Positions 17,272-23,680 of a stretch of 64,000 nucleotides of DNA are shown here, piece after piece. Position 1 is the stretch's first letter, and each line of letters opens with the position of its first letter. Position numbers and translations under genes: made by a program. This DNA comes from Pseudomonas sp. ADAK13 (GTDB lineage: Bacteria; Pseudomonadota; Gammaproteobacteria; Pseudomonadales; Pseudomonadaceae), in NCBI RefSeq assembly GCF_012935715.1, contig NZ_CP052860.1, forward strand, positions 868,001 through 932,000, given 5' to 3'. A model generated the notes under the pieces. The model made no database searches. It worked only from the letters and a program-made list of their open reading frames with translations, and was not told the origin of the DNA.

Positions 17272-17832
17272 TCAAAAGTATTCCAACTTGAACCGCACGG
17301 CGGCCGTGTGATCCCCCGCCAAGAGCGGCACTCCGTTGCCCACCAAGTGCACCGTGTAGTTGAGCGTCATGTCGCCATCAATCACCGGATGCAGCGCCAT
17401 CGGCACTCCCGGAACACTCTCTTCACCCGCCGCATCCTGGATATGGAAGGCGACCCCCTGTGAGCCACCAAAAGCAGCAAAGGAGCGCCCGCCCCGGTCG
17501 GAAGGGCCGTCGAATGTCACGCGCAGGTGTTCCCAATCCGGCAGCGTTACGCCGGGGCGCGAGGGGTCGGGACGAGTCACCGAGCAGTTCACCAGACGCA
17601 ACTGGAAGGGATGTTTCTGCCCCTGTCCGTCTCGTAGAAGCCGGCCGATGGGTTCGGAATCCATCTCGATGGTTTGATCGACAGTGGCCGCTTCCAGCCC
17701 GCAGGCTGAATCGATGATCACGCCTCCCAGCGTGACGACCCCATCGCCTTGCGCATCCGCCTGCGCGAACACCCAAGGGCTGATGAACATCGTCAATGAG
17801 GAGGCGATAGCGAGACTTATGAATGTTTTCAC
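17272..17832 (-). CDS. Fimbrial protein (second pilin)
   Basis: A 186-residue fimbrial subunit. A GTG start at 17832 is chosen because GGGAGG lies six bases upstream and a clean signal peptide (VKTFISLAIASSLTMFISPW) follows directly. The upstream ATG would add a non-signal extension. Pilin cysteines are in DSACGLEA and LVNCSVTR. It lies between the major pilin and the usher, the position of FimI. It may be a second shaft pilin or a terminator/anchor subunit. Confidence 0.8.
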   Translation of the reverse strand: MKTFISLAIASSLTMFISPWVFAQADAQGDGVVTLGGVIIDSACGLEAATVDQTIEMDSEPIGRLLRDGQGQKHPFQLRLVNCSVTRPDPSRPGVTLPDWEHLRVTFDGPSDRGGRSFAAFGGSQGVAFHIQDAAGEESVPGVPMALHPVIDGDMTLNYTVHLVGNGVPLLAGDHTAAVRFKLEYF

Positions 17833-17852
17833 CTGAACCTCCCGCCAGCTTC

Positions 17853-17877
17853 CCCCCGCCACCTGAAGTGGCGGGGG
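17853..17877 (-). promoter_or_regulatory. GC-rich hairpin after the major pilin gene (attenuator / 3' stabiliser)
   Basis: Perfect 10-bp inverted repeat cccccgccac / gtggcggggg with a five-base loop starts seven bases after the major pilin stop. No T run follows on the minus strand, and the next gene's ribosome site lies just beyond. Such elements in fimbrial operons allow partial read-through and raise the level of major pilin mRNA over usher and minor subunits; that role is inferred here. Confidence 0.65.
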
Positions 17878-17883
17878 AAAAAC

Positions 17884-18405
17884 TTACTGATAAGCCAAGG
17901 TGAAATTGGTGACCGCGCTGAACTCACCAGGAACGATTGCGCCGGTGGCCTGGCCTTGTACGTAGGCACCGAATTCCAGCGTGTTGTTACCGGTGGAAAT
18001 GACCTGCGGGGTCGTAGGGGTACCCAGCACGACAGGTCGGCCGCCATGGGTCATCATGACGCCGATGCCACCCGCGCCACCGACAGTGCCGATGGCGCCA
18101 GGCACAGCGCCCGATGGCGCGCCAGTAAAGGTAGTGGTGACGGTGTTATCGGTGAGGCTGGACAGGTCGCAGCCTTCCAGTTCGATACGCACAGGGCGGG
18201 ACTGAGACCGGCCACCGGTTTCCAGCTGATGCTTTGCGATCGCGCCAAGGTGAACCGACTGATCTACGGATTCAGGCTTGATAGAGCAAGCACCCGAGTG
18301 CACAGACCCCAAAAACGTAACCGTTCCATCCGCAGCATTGGCTACAGAGATCGAACCTGCCAGCAGGCCGAGAGTTAACAGCGCAGTTTTCACTTTAGAA
18401 TTCAT
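17884..18405 (-). CDS. Major fimbrial subunit (FimA-type pilin)
   Basis: A 173-residue type 1-like major pilin, first gene of the operon. The signal peptide ends SVANA. The mature protein begins ADGTVTFLGSV and has the cysteine pair SGACSIKP and LEGCDLS. Glycine- and threonine-rich sequence follows, and the typical NNTLEFGAYVQG and C-terminal TNFTLAYQ complete the fold. First position and a downstream hairpin fit high expression relative to the rest of the operon. Confidence 0.88.
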   Translation of the reverse strand: MNSKVKTALLTLGLLAGSISVANAADGTVTFLGSVHSGACSIKPESVDQSVHLGAIAKHQLETGGRSQSRPVRIELEGCDLSSLTDNTVTTTFTGAPSGAVPGAIGTVGGAGGIGVMMTHGGRPVVLGTPTTPQVISTGNNTLEFGAYVQGQATGAIVPGEFSAVTNFTLAYQ

Positions 18406-18676
18406 TTGCAGACGCCCACATAATATTAAATATCACAACGGTATCCTGTCGCAGTTGCACGCAGGACTTGTTAAGCGTTTAACGCTTTCCAGAAAGGGAT
18501 TTGAAGTATTGGTTTTTCCAACTACTTGCATTGCATTTCTGTCATTCGTTCGACGCCGGGCAATTATCCATGGCGATTTTTAATAAAAAAGCCGTCCGAT
18601 TCGCTGAGTTGCGTAGCTTTGTCACACCAAGACACATAGGAAAATTATGGCACTTTGCCAAAACTAAAAAATTGTC

Positions 18677-18694
18677 TGTAAGAACTAGACTACA
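18677..18694. promoter_or_regulatory. TGTAAGAA operator-like repeat, copy 1
   Basis: TGTAAGAACTAGACTACA is an imperfect palindrome matching copy 2 at 14 of 18 positions. The two share the 11-mer GTCTGTAAGAA exactly 54 bases apart. The cognate regulator is unknown. Confidence 0.45.
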
Positions 18695-18699
18695 TGCAA

Positions 18700-18718
18700 T
18701 TTAATGAGAATTATTTGT
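18700..18718. promoter_or_regulatory. Fur-box-like sequence
   Basis: tttaatgagaattatttgt matches the 19-bp GATAATGATAATCATTATC Fur consensus at 12 positions, including the central aatga-aat-att core. It lies about 218 bases before the repressor/ferric reductase start, between the two TGTAAGAA repeats. Confidence 0.4.
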
Positions 18719-18730
18719 AAGCGGGAAGTC

Positions 18731-18748
18731 TGTAAGAATAGGATTACA
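18731..18748. promoter_or_regulatory. TGTAAGAA operator-like repeat, copy 2
   Basis: TGTAAGAATAGGATTACA has five-base arms TGTAA/TTACA and repeats copy 1 at 18677. It is placed roughly five helical turns from copy 1, on the other side of the Fur-like box. Confidence 0.45.
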
Positions 18749-18887
18749 CCTTATAAAAAACAATAGTCATTACTTATAAAAACCAACTAACGGGTTGGCG
18801 AACAGGCCGACTGAACCGGCCTCGGGAGGGAGGCGAGCAAACGCTTAGGTGGGATGACCGTTCGTCTGGTCAGGTTGCTCGCTCACA

Positions 18888-18910
18888 AAGATATATCTTA
18901 AGTTGTATCT
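18888..18910. promoter_or_regulatory. Candidate operator of the PadR-type repressor
   Basis: A perfect AGATATATCT palindrome is followed by TTAAGTTGTATCT, which repeats the TATCT arm. It lies 26-48 bases before the repressor start codon, a natural autoregulatory position. Binding by the adjacent repressor is inferred from location only. Confidence 0.4.
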
Positions 18911-18935
18911 AAACCAAGAGAGAGAGCACCTGGAT

Positions 18936-19499
18936 ATGAGAGACCATCATTCCCACCGCGAGGGCCGCGACGGCTTCGAGAAACGCCCAGGCCGCGAACG
19001 CGGCGGCCGCGGCCCGCGGGTATTCGCCCCCGGCGACCTGAAACTGCTGCTGTTGGCGCTGATCGCCGAACAGCCATGCCACGGCTACGACCTGATCCGC
19101 CAGATCGAAGGCCTGTTCGATGGCGCCTACAGCCCCAGCCCCGGCGTGATCTACCCGACCCTGACCTTCCTTGAAGAAAGCGAAATGATCAGCGGCGACG
19201 CCGAAGGCGGAAAAAAACGCTACACAATCACCGACGCCGGACGTCTTTCCTTAAGTGAGCAAGCAATTGCCCTGGAAGGCGTGCGCATGCGCATTGACGT
19301 GAGCAAGCGCTCCCTGCGTGGCCATGACCGCCCGCCGGAAATTCACGAGGCGGTGCACAACCTGCGCCATGCCTTGCAGCTTCACCACGGACGCTGGAGC
19401 CCGGAAGAAATCGTCCGGGTTGCCGCCCTGCTCAACACCACGGCCCAGGCCATCGTCGACGGTCCGGCTGTTCAACCTGTACCGGAGCAAGCCCAATGA
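18936..19499 (+). CDS. PadR-family repressor, YqjI-like metal sensor
   Basis: A 187-residue PadR-family winged-helix regulator. The N-terminus MRDHHSHREGRDGFEKRPG, rich in His, Arg and Gly, recalls the metal-binding N-terminus of E. coli YqjI, a nickel-responsive repressor of the ferric reductase gene yqjH. The DNA-binding core is DLKLLLLALIAEQPCHGYDL followed by YSPSPGVIYPTLTFLEE. The ATG at 18936 is chosen over an in-frame TTG 33 bases earlier; GAGAGAG lies upstream. Its stop codon overlaps the start of the reductase gene, so the regulator and its probable target form one operon. Fewer histidines than in YqjI and no N-terminal cysteines are present, so metal specificity is uncertain. Confidence 0.82.
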   Translation: MRDHHSHREGRDGFEKRPGRERGGRGPRVFAPGDLKLLLLALIAEQPCHGYDLIRQIEGLFDGAYSPSPGVIYPTLTFLEESEMISGDAEGGKKRYTITDAGRLSLSEQAIALEGVRMRIDVSKRSLRGHDRPPEIHEAVHNLRHALQLHHGRWSPEEIVRVAALLNTTAQAIVDGPAVQPVPEQAQ

Positions 19500-20269
19500 C
19501 TGAACCGAATAAACTCGAAATCCACCGCGTCATGCACGAGATCAAACGCCGCCGCCTGGAAGTACTGAAGGTGGTGGATATCACCCCGCGCATGCGCCGT
19601 ATCACCGTTGGCGGGCCGCAACTGGCCGGGTTTGTGAGCCTGGGTGCCGACGACCATATCAAGCTGCTGTTCCCGCAGAACGCCGCCGAGCAAGCGGCGC
19701 TGGACGACCCGAACTTCAGCCTCCAGGGCGACGGCCCTGCACCCGCCATGCGGGACTACACGCCACGGCGTTTTGACCTGGAGATTGGCGAACTGGAGAT
19801 CGACTTCGTGCTGCACGGCGATGGCCCTGCGTCCACCTGGGCCGAACAGGCCAAGGTCGGCCAGCACCTGCATATCGGTGGGCCACGGGGCTCGCTGATC
19901 GTGCCGGATATCTTCGACAGCTACTTGCTGATCGGCGATGAAACCGCGATTCCGGCCATTGCCCGGCGCGCCGAGGAATTACCGGCAGGGCGTAAGGTAT
20001 TGGCGGTCATCGAGATCGAAAATACGGCGGAACAGCAGCCGCTGCACAGCGCTGCCGAGGTTGAAGTGATCTGGGTGGTACGCGGCCAGGACGACCTGCT
20101 TGAAACCGTGCAGAACCTCACGTTGCCGGGCGGTTCGCTGTACAGCTTTGTCGCCACCGAGGCCAAACTGTCGCGCCAGGTACGGCGGGTGTTGCTGGAT
20201 CAGCACAAGGTGAATGAGGCGTCCCTCAAGGCCGTGGGCTACTGGCGCGCCGACGCCAGCGAGGAATAG
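19496..20269 (+). CDS. Siderophore-interacting protein / NADPH-dependent ferric-chelate reductase (YqjH/ViuB family)
   Basis: A 257-residue cytoplasmic FAD-dependent reductase that releases iron from ferric siderophores. The FAD-binding motif is seen in RDYTPRRFD, the nicotinamide-side elements in HGDGPASTWAEQA and GGPRGS, and the SIP domain in YLLIGDETAIPAIARR. The family-typical tail GYWRADASEE lacks the last glycine of the usual GYWRxG. The ATG overlaps the repressor stop (ATGA), giving coupled translation. The context argues for control by both iron (Fur-like box) and the PadR-type repressor. Confidence 0.88.
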   Translation: MTEPNKLEIHRVMHEIKRRRLEVLKVVDITPRMRRITVGGPQLAGFVSLGADDHIKLLFPQNAAEQAALDDPNFSLQGDGPAPAMRDYTPRRFDLEIGELEIDFVLHGDGPASTWAEQAKVGQHLHIGGPRGSLIVPDIFDSYLLIGDETAIPAIARRAEELPAGRKVLAVIEIENTAEQQPLHSAAEVEVIWVVRGQDDLLETVQNLTLPGGSLYSFVATEAKLSRQVRRVLLDQHKVNEASLKAVGYWRADASEE

Positions 20270-20272
20270 AAC

Positions 20273-20899
20273 TCAGCGGTGGCGGCTGGCAAGCCTGTCC
20301 AGCCCCACCACTGCCAGCGCCACCAGCACGAACCCCGCCAGAATCCCCCCGGCATTGATAAACACCTGTGGATAACCCAGCTTGTCCACGTCAATGAACG
20401 GGTACTGATACAGCCCCCACACATACCCGCGCAACAGCGCATACGCGAAGTACACCACCGGGTAGATCACCCACAGCCCGATGTGTTTGAGCCGCAGGCT
20501 GCCCTTGGGTACGCAGCACCACCAATACACCACAAACACCAACGGCATCACGTCGTGCAGCAACTCGTCCGCCATAAACTGCAGGCCTGCAGGCGCCCAC
20601 ATATGCCGCAGCAACAGGCTGTAGGCGAGGCTGACCACCACAATGCTCACGGCGATGCCGCTGCTGACCACCGGCCCGAGGAAAAACCGGCTCGCTGCCG
20701 TTGGCCGTTGCACCCAGGCATGGGTCAACACCACCGCCACCAGGGTGTTGGTGAGCACGGTGAAGAAGCTGAAAAAATTCACCAGGCCCGGCAACAGGCT
20801 CGCGCCATCAACCCAGCGAAAATAGAAAATGATGTACTGCTGCAGCGCCAGGCCAGCCCAACCGCCGAGGGCTGCCAGGCCGATAAGGTGACGTTTCAC
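20273..20899 (-). CDS. Pr6Pr-family integral membrane protein
   Basis: A 208-residue membrane protein with about six hydrophobic helices, matching the Pr6Pr family pattern: FFSFFTVLTNTLVAV near residue 45, a charged LLHDVMPLVFVVYW segment, and YPFIDVDKLGYPQVFINAG near the end. The biochemical function of the family is unknown. It follows the VF530-like gene by one base on the minus strand, so the two are probably co-transcribed, and it converges on the reductase gene with a three-base gap. Confidence 0.78.
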   Translation of the reverse strand: MKRHLIGLAALGGWAGLALQQYIIFYFRWVDGASLLPGLVNFFSFFTVLTNTLVAVVLTHAWVQRPTAASRFFLGPVVSSGIAVSIVVVSLAYSLLLRHMWAPAGLQFMADELLHDVMPLVFVVYWWCCVPKGSLRLKHIGLWVIYPVVYFAYALLRGYVWGLYQYPFIDVDKLGYPQVFINAGGILAGFVLVALAVVGLDRLASRHR

Positions 20900-20900
20900 C

Positions 20901-21137
20901 TCAATCCTCGACCGGCCGCTTGGTGCGCATCAACTTCACGTACAGACCCTCGACCTTCTCACGTGCCCACGGCGTCTTGCGCAGGAACGACAGGCTCGAC
21001 TTGATGCTCGGGTCACTGGAGAAACAGCGGATGTTGATGCGCTCGGCCAGGCCTTCCCATTGGTAATGCGCCACCAGTGCGGTGAGGACCTGTTCCAGGG
21101 TGACGCCGTGCAGTGGGTCTTTGTTTGTCGCGGTCAT
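20901..21137 (-). CDS. VF530-family small DNA-binding-like protein
   Basis: A 78-residue protein beginning [20 protein letters not shown], with the family core [26 protein letters not shown]. This matches the VF530 (DUF2132) family, whose structure suggests nucleic-acid binding. The role is not established. First gene of a likely two-gene unit with the Pr6Pr protein. Confidence 0.85.
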   Translation of the reverse strand: MTATNKDPLHGVTLEQVLTALVAHYQWEGLAERINIRCFSSDPSIKSSLSFLRKTPWAREKVEGLYVKLMRTKRPVED

Positions 21138-21231
21138 GCCGGGCCTTTTGCAAAAAAGAAGAAAACCAAGCCGCGCACCTTAGCGGACGGGCCGGGCCGG
21201 TGGAAGCACCGCTTTAACTGTAGACGCATTC

Positions 21232-21365
21232 GATCGTTCCCACGCTCTGCGTGGGAATGCCGAATTGGACGCTCTGCGTCCTGCGGCCGACGCGATTTTT
21301 TGCCCTGCGCAATGGTGACGCAGAGCGTCACGGGATGCATTCCCACGCAGAGCGTGGGAACGATC
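21232..21365. repeat. Large inverted repeat of the 'gatcgttcccacgctctgcg' family
   Basis: The arms cgttcccacgctctgcgtggg and its reverse complement face each other over about 134 bases, with internal gctctgcgtc / gacgcagagc repeats. This common Pseudomonas intergenic palindrome fills most of the gap between the VF530-like gene and the zinc-type TonB receptor. A related smaller hairpin is at 46112-46136. Confidence 0.8.
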
Positions 21366-21425
21366 AGAGTGGGAATGATCGAGCAGGGTTTGGGAGAAGT
21401 TCCCCTTGGCAGGGAAAAAAGTGAT

Positions 21426-21438
21426 GTTATATTGTAAC
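21426..21438. promoter_or_regulatory. Zur-box-like operator
   Basis: gttatattgtaac is a near-perfect palindrome matching the GTTATA-TATAAC core of gamma-proteobacterial Zur boxes, and is extended by a second half gataac. It lies 75 bases upstream of the ZnuD-like receptor start. Zinc-dependent repression is inferred. Confidence 0.65.
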
Positions 21439-21512
21439 GATAACTATCAAGGGGTATCGAATCCCTTACCGTTTTCAGCCTTCTCTTTTTGCCGTTTGCC
21501 AAGGAACGACCG

Positions 21513-23531
21513 ATGTCCCTCTCTTCTCTCTGGCGCCTCACCCCGCTGGCCGCCGCCCTGTTGATCACCTCCCAGGCCAACGCCCTGGAGTTGCAACCCC
21601 AAGTCATCACCGGCAACCCGCTGGGCAGCGAAACCCTCGCCTCGCCCACCACCGTGCTGGAAGGCGATGACCTGACCCTGCAACAAAAAGGCAGCCTGGG
21701 TGAAACCCTGAACAAGCAACCCGGCGTGTCGTCCTCGTACTTCGGCCCGGGTGCCAGCCGGCCGATCATTCGTGGCCAGGACGGCGACCGCATTCGCATC
21801 CTGCGCAACGGCGTCGGCGCGCTGGACGCTTCGTCGCTGTCCTATGACCACGCGGTGCCGCTGGACCCGGTCAACGTCGACCGCATCGAAATCGTGCGCG
21901 GCCCGGCCGCCCTGCTGTATGGCGGCAGCGCCATTGGTGGCGTGGTGAACACCTTCGACAACCGCATCCCCACCGAGGCCATTGAGGGCATTCACGGTGC
22001 CGGTGAATTGCGCTACGGCGGCGCCGACACCACCCGCAGCAGCGCCGGCAAACTGGAGGCCGGCAACGGCAGCTTCGCCTTGCACCTGGATGCCAACGCG
22101 CGGGAATTCAACGACCTGAAAATCCCCGGTTTTGCCCGCAGCCGCCATGCGCCGGAAAGCGAAGACGGTGAAGGCAAGAACGGTCGCCTGGGCAACAGCA
22201 ACGGGCGTCAGGACGGCGGCTCGGTCGGCGGTTCCTACACGTGGGACGACGGTTACGCCGGGCTGTCCTACAGCAACTACGACAGCAACTACGGCTCCCC
22301 GGCCGAGCAGGATGTGCGCATCCGCATGAAGCAGGATCACTACGCCTTCGCGTCCGAGATCCGTAACCTGCAAGGGCCGTTCACCTCGGTCAAACTCGAC
22401 GCCGGTTATACCGACTACAAGCACATGGAAATCGAAGGCGGCGAAACCGGCACCACCTTCAAGAACAAGGGCTACGAAGCCCGCGTGGAAGCCCGGCACT
22501 TGCCGATCGGGCCGTTCAACGGCGTGGTGGGCGCGCAAGTCAGCCGCAATGAATTCTCGGCCCTGGGTGAAGAAGCCTTCGTGCCGCAGACCGACACCAA
22601 TGCCGGCGCGCTGTTTATCCTCGAAGAAATGCAGGCCACCGACCGCCTCAAGCTAAGCCTCGGCGGGCGCCTGGAACACACCAACGTCGACCCGGACGGC
22701 AAGGGCAACGCGCGCTTCGCCAATGCCAACAAATCCGCCGACTTCACCGCCGGCAGCCTGTCGTCCGGCGCGGTGTATACCCTGACGCCAATCTGGTCGC
22801 TGGCTGCCACCCTCGGCTACACCGAACGCGCCCCGACCTTCTACGAGCTGTATGCCAACGGCGCCCACGTCGCCACCGGCACCTATGAACTGGGCGACGC
22901 CAACCTGTCGAAGGAAAAAGCCGTGTCCAGCGACCTGGCACTGCGCTTTGACAACGGCACCCACAAAGGCAGCTTCGGAGTGTTCTACAGCCACTTCTCC
23001 AACTACATCGGCCTGCTGGGCAGCGGTCGTACCCTGAATGACGAAGGCGAGGAAGACGCCGGCGGCATCCCTGAGTACAAATACTCCGGCGTGCGTGCGC
23101 GTTTCGCAGGGTTTGAAGCCCAGGACCACATCAAGCTGGGAGAAGGTGCCTACGGCAAGTTCGCGCTGGAGCTGTCGGGCGACTACACCCGTGCGACCAA
23201 CCTGGACACGGGTGAAGCGTTGCCCCGGATTGCGCCGTTGCGTTTGAACAGCGGTTTGTTGTGGGAACTGGATCGTTGGCAGGCGCGGATCGACGTTGAA
23301 CACGCAGCAGGTCAAGGCCGGGTACCGGATAACGAAAGCGGCACCGACGGCTACACCACCCTGGGCGCCAGCGCCGGCTACCGTTTCAATGTGGGCGGCA
23401 GCCAGTGGCTGGCGTTTGTGAACGGCGAGAACCTGACGAACCAGACCGTGCGCTATGCCAGTTCGATCCTGCGGGATATTGCTCCGGCACCGGGCCGGAG
23501 TGTGCAGGTCGGTCTGCGTACCACCTTTTAA
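21513..23531 (+). CDS. TonB-dependent receptor, ZnuD-like (zinc uptake)
   Basis: A 672-residue outer-membrane receptor. The start at 21513 has AAGGA seven bases upstream; the signal peptide ends QANALE. The plug domain has the usual RPIIRGQDGDRIRILRNG and VDRIEIVRGPAALLYGGSA. The barrel ends with the aromatic terminus VGLRTTF. An extracellular loop segment with histidine, glutamate and aspartate (SRHAPESEDGEGKN) fits a metal-binding role as in Neisseria ZnuD. No STN extension is present. With a Zur-like box in front, zinc or zincophore uptake is the best reading, although a TonB receptor for another metal cannot be excluded by sequence alone. Confidence 0.82.
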   Translation: MSLSSLWRLTPLAAALLITSQANALELQPQVITGNPLGSETLASPTTVLEGDDLTLQQKGSLGETLNKQPGVSSSYFGPGASRPIIRGQDGDRIRILRNGVGALDASSLSYDHAVPLDPVNVDRIEIVRGPAALLYGGSAIGGVVNTFDNRIPTEAIEGIHGAGELRYGGADTTRSSAGKLEAGNGSFALHLDANAREFNDLKIPGFARSRHAPESEDGEGKNGRLGNSNGRQDGGSVGGSYTWDDGYAGLSYSNYDSNYGSPAEQDVRIRMKQDHYAFASEIRNLQGPFTSVKLDAGYTDYKHMEIEGGETGTTFKNKGYEARVEARHLPIGPFNGVVGAQVSRNEFSALGEEAFVPQTDTNAGALFILEEMQATDRLKLSLGGRLEHTNVDPDGKGNARFANANKSADFTAGSLSSGAVYTLTPIWSLAATLGYTERAPTFYELYANGAHVATGTYELGDANLSKEKAVSSDLALRFDNGTHKGSFGVFYSHFSNYIGLLGSGRTLNDEGEEDAGGIPEYKYSGVRARFAGFEAQDHIKLGEGAYGKFALELSGDYTRATNLDTGEALPRIAPLRLNSGLLWELDRWQARIDVEHAAGQGRVPDNESGTDGYTTLGASAGYRFNVGGSQWLAFVNGENLTNQTVRYASSILRDIAPAPGRSVQVGLRTTF

Positions 23532-23548
23532 AAGCTGATTGAAACCTC

Positions 23549-23642
23549 TGTGGCGAGGGAGCTTGCTCCCGCTGGAGTGCGTAGCGCTCCCACTATTTTG
23601 GGGCCGCTGCGCAGCCCAGCGGGAGCAAGCTCCCTCGCCACA
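23549..23642. repeat. REP doublet, RAYT family
   Basis: Inverted copies tgtggcgagggagcttgctc and its complement flank a short spacer. The family is the same as the REP elements next to the RAYT gene. It sits between two convergent genes and could serve as their shared transcript end. Confidence 0.85.
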
Positions 23643-23680
23643 ATAAGCACCTTTGCTACAGTCCCGATGTTAACGCTTAA

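Larger units (their letters stand above)
18406..18935. other. 530-bp AT-rich divergent control region
   Basis: No credible gene is seen between the major pilin (minus strand) and the PadR-type repressor (plus strand). It is clearly more AT-rich than its surroundings. It holds a Fur-like box, two near-identical TGTAAGAA palindromes and an AGATATATCT palindrome, listed separately. It must contain the promoters of both the fimbrial operon and the repressor/reductase operon. Confidence 0.7.

Noticed and set aside
21232..21365. CRISPR-like or phage attachment repeat
   Set aside because: Only one inverted pair without spacers or integrase; it matches the dispersed intergenic palindrome type of pseudomonads.
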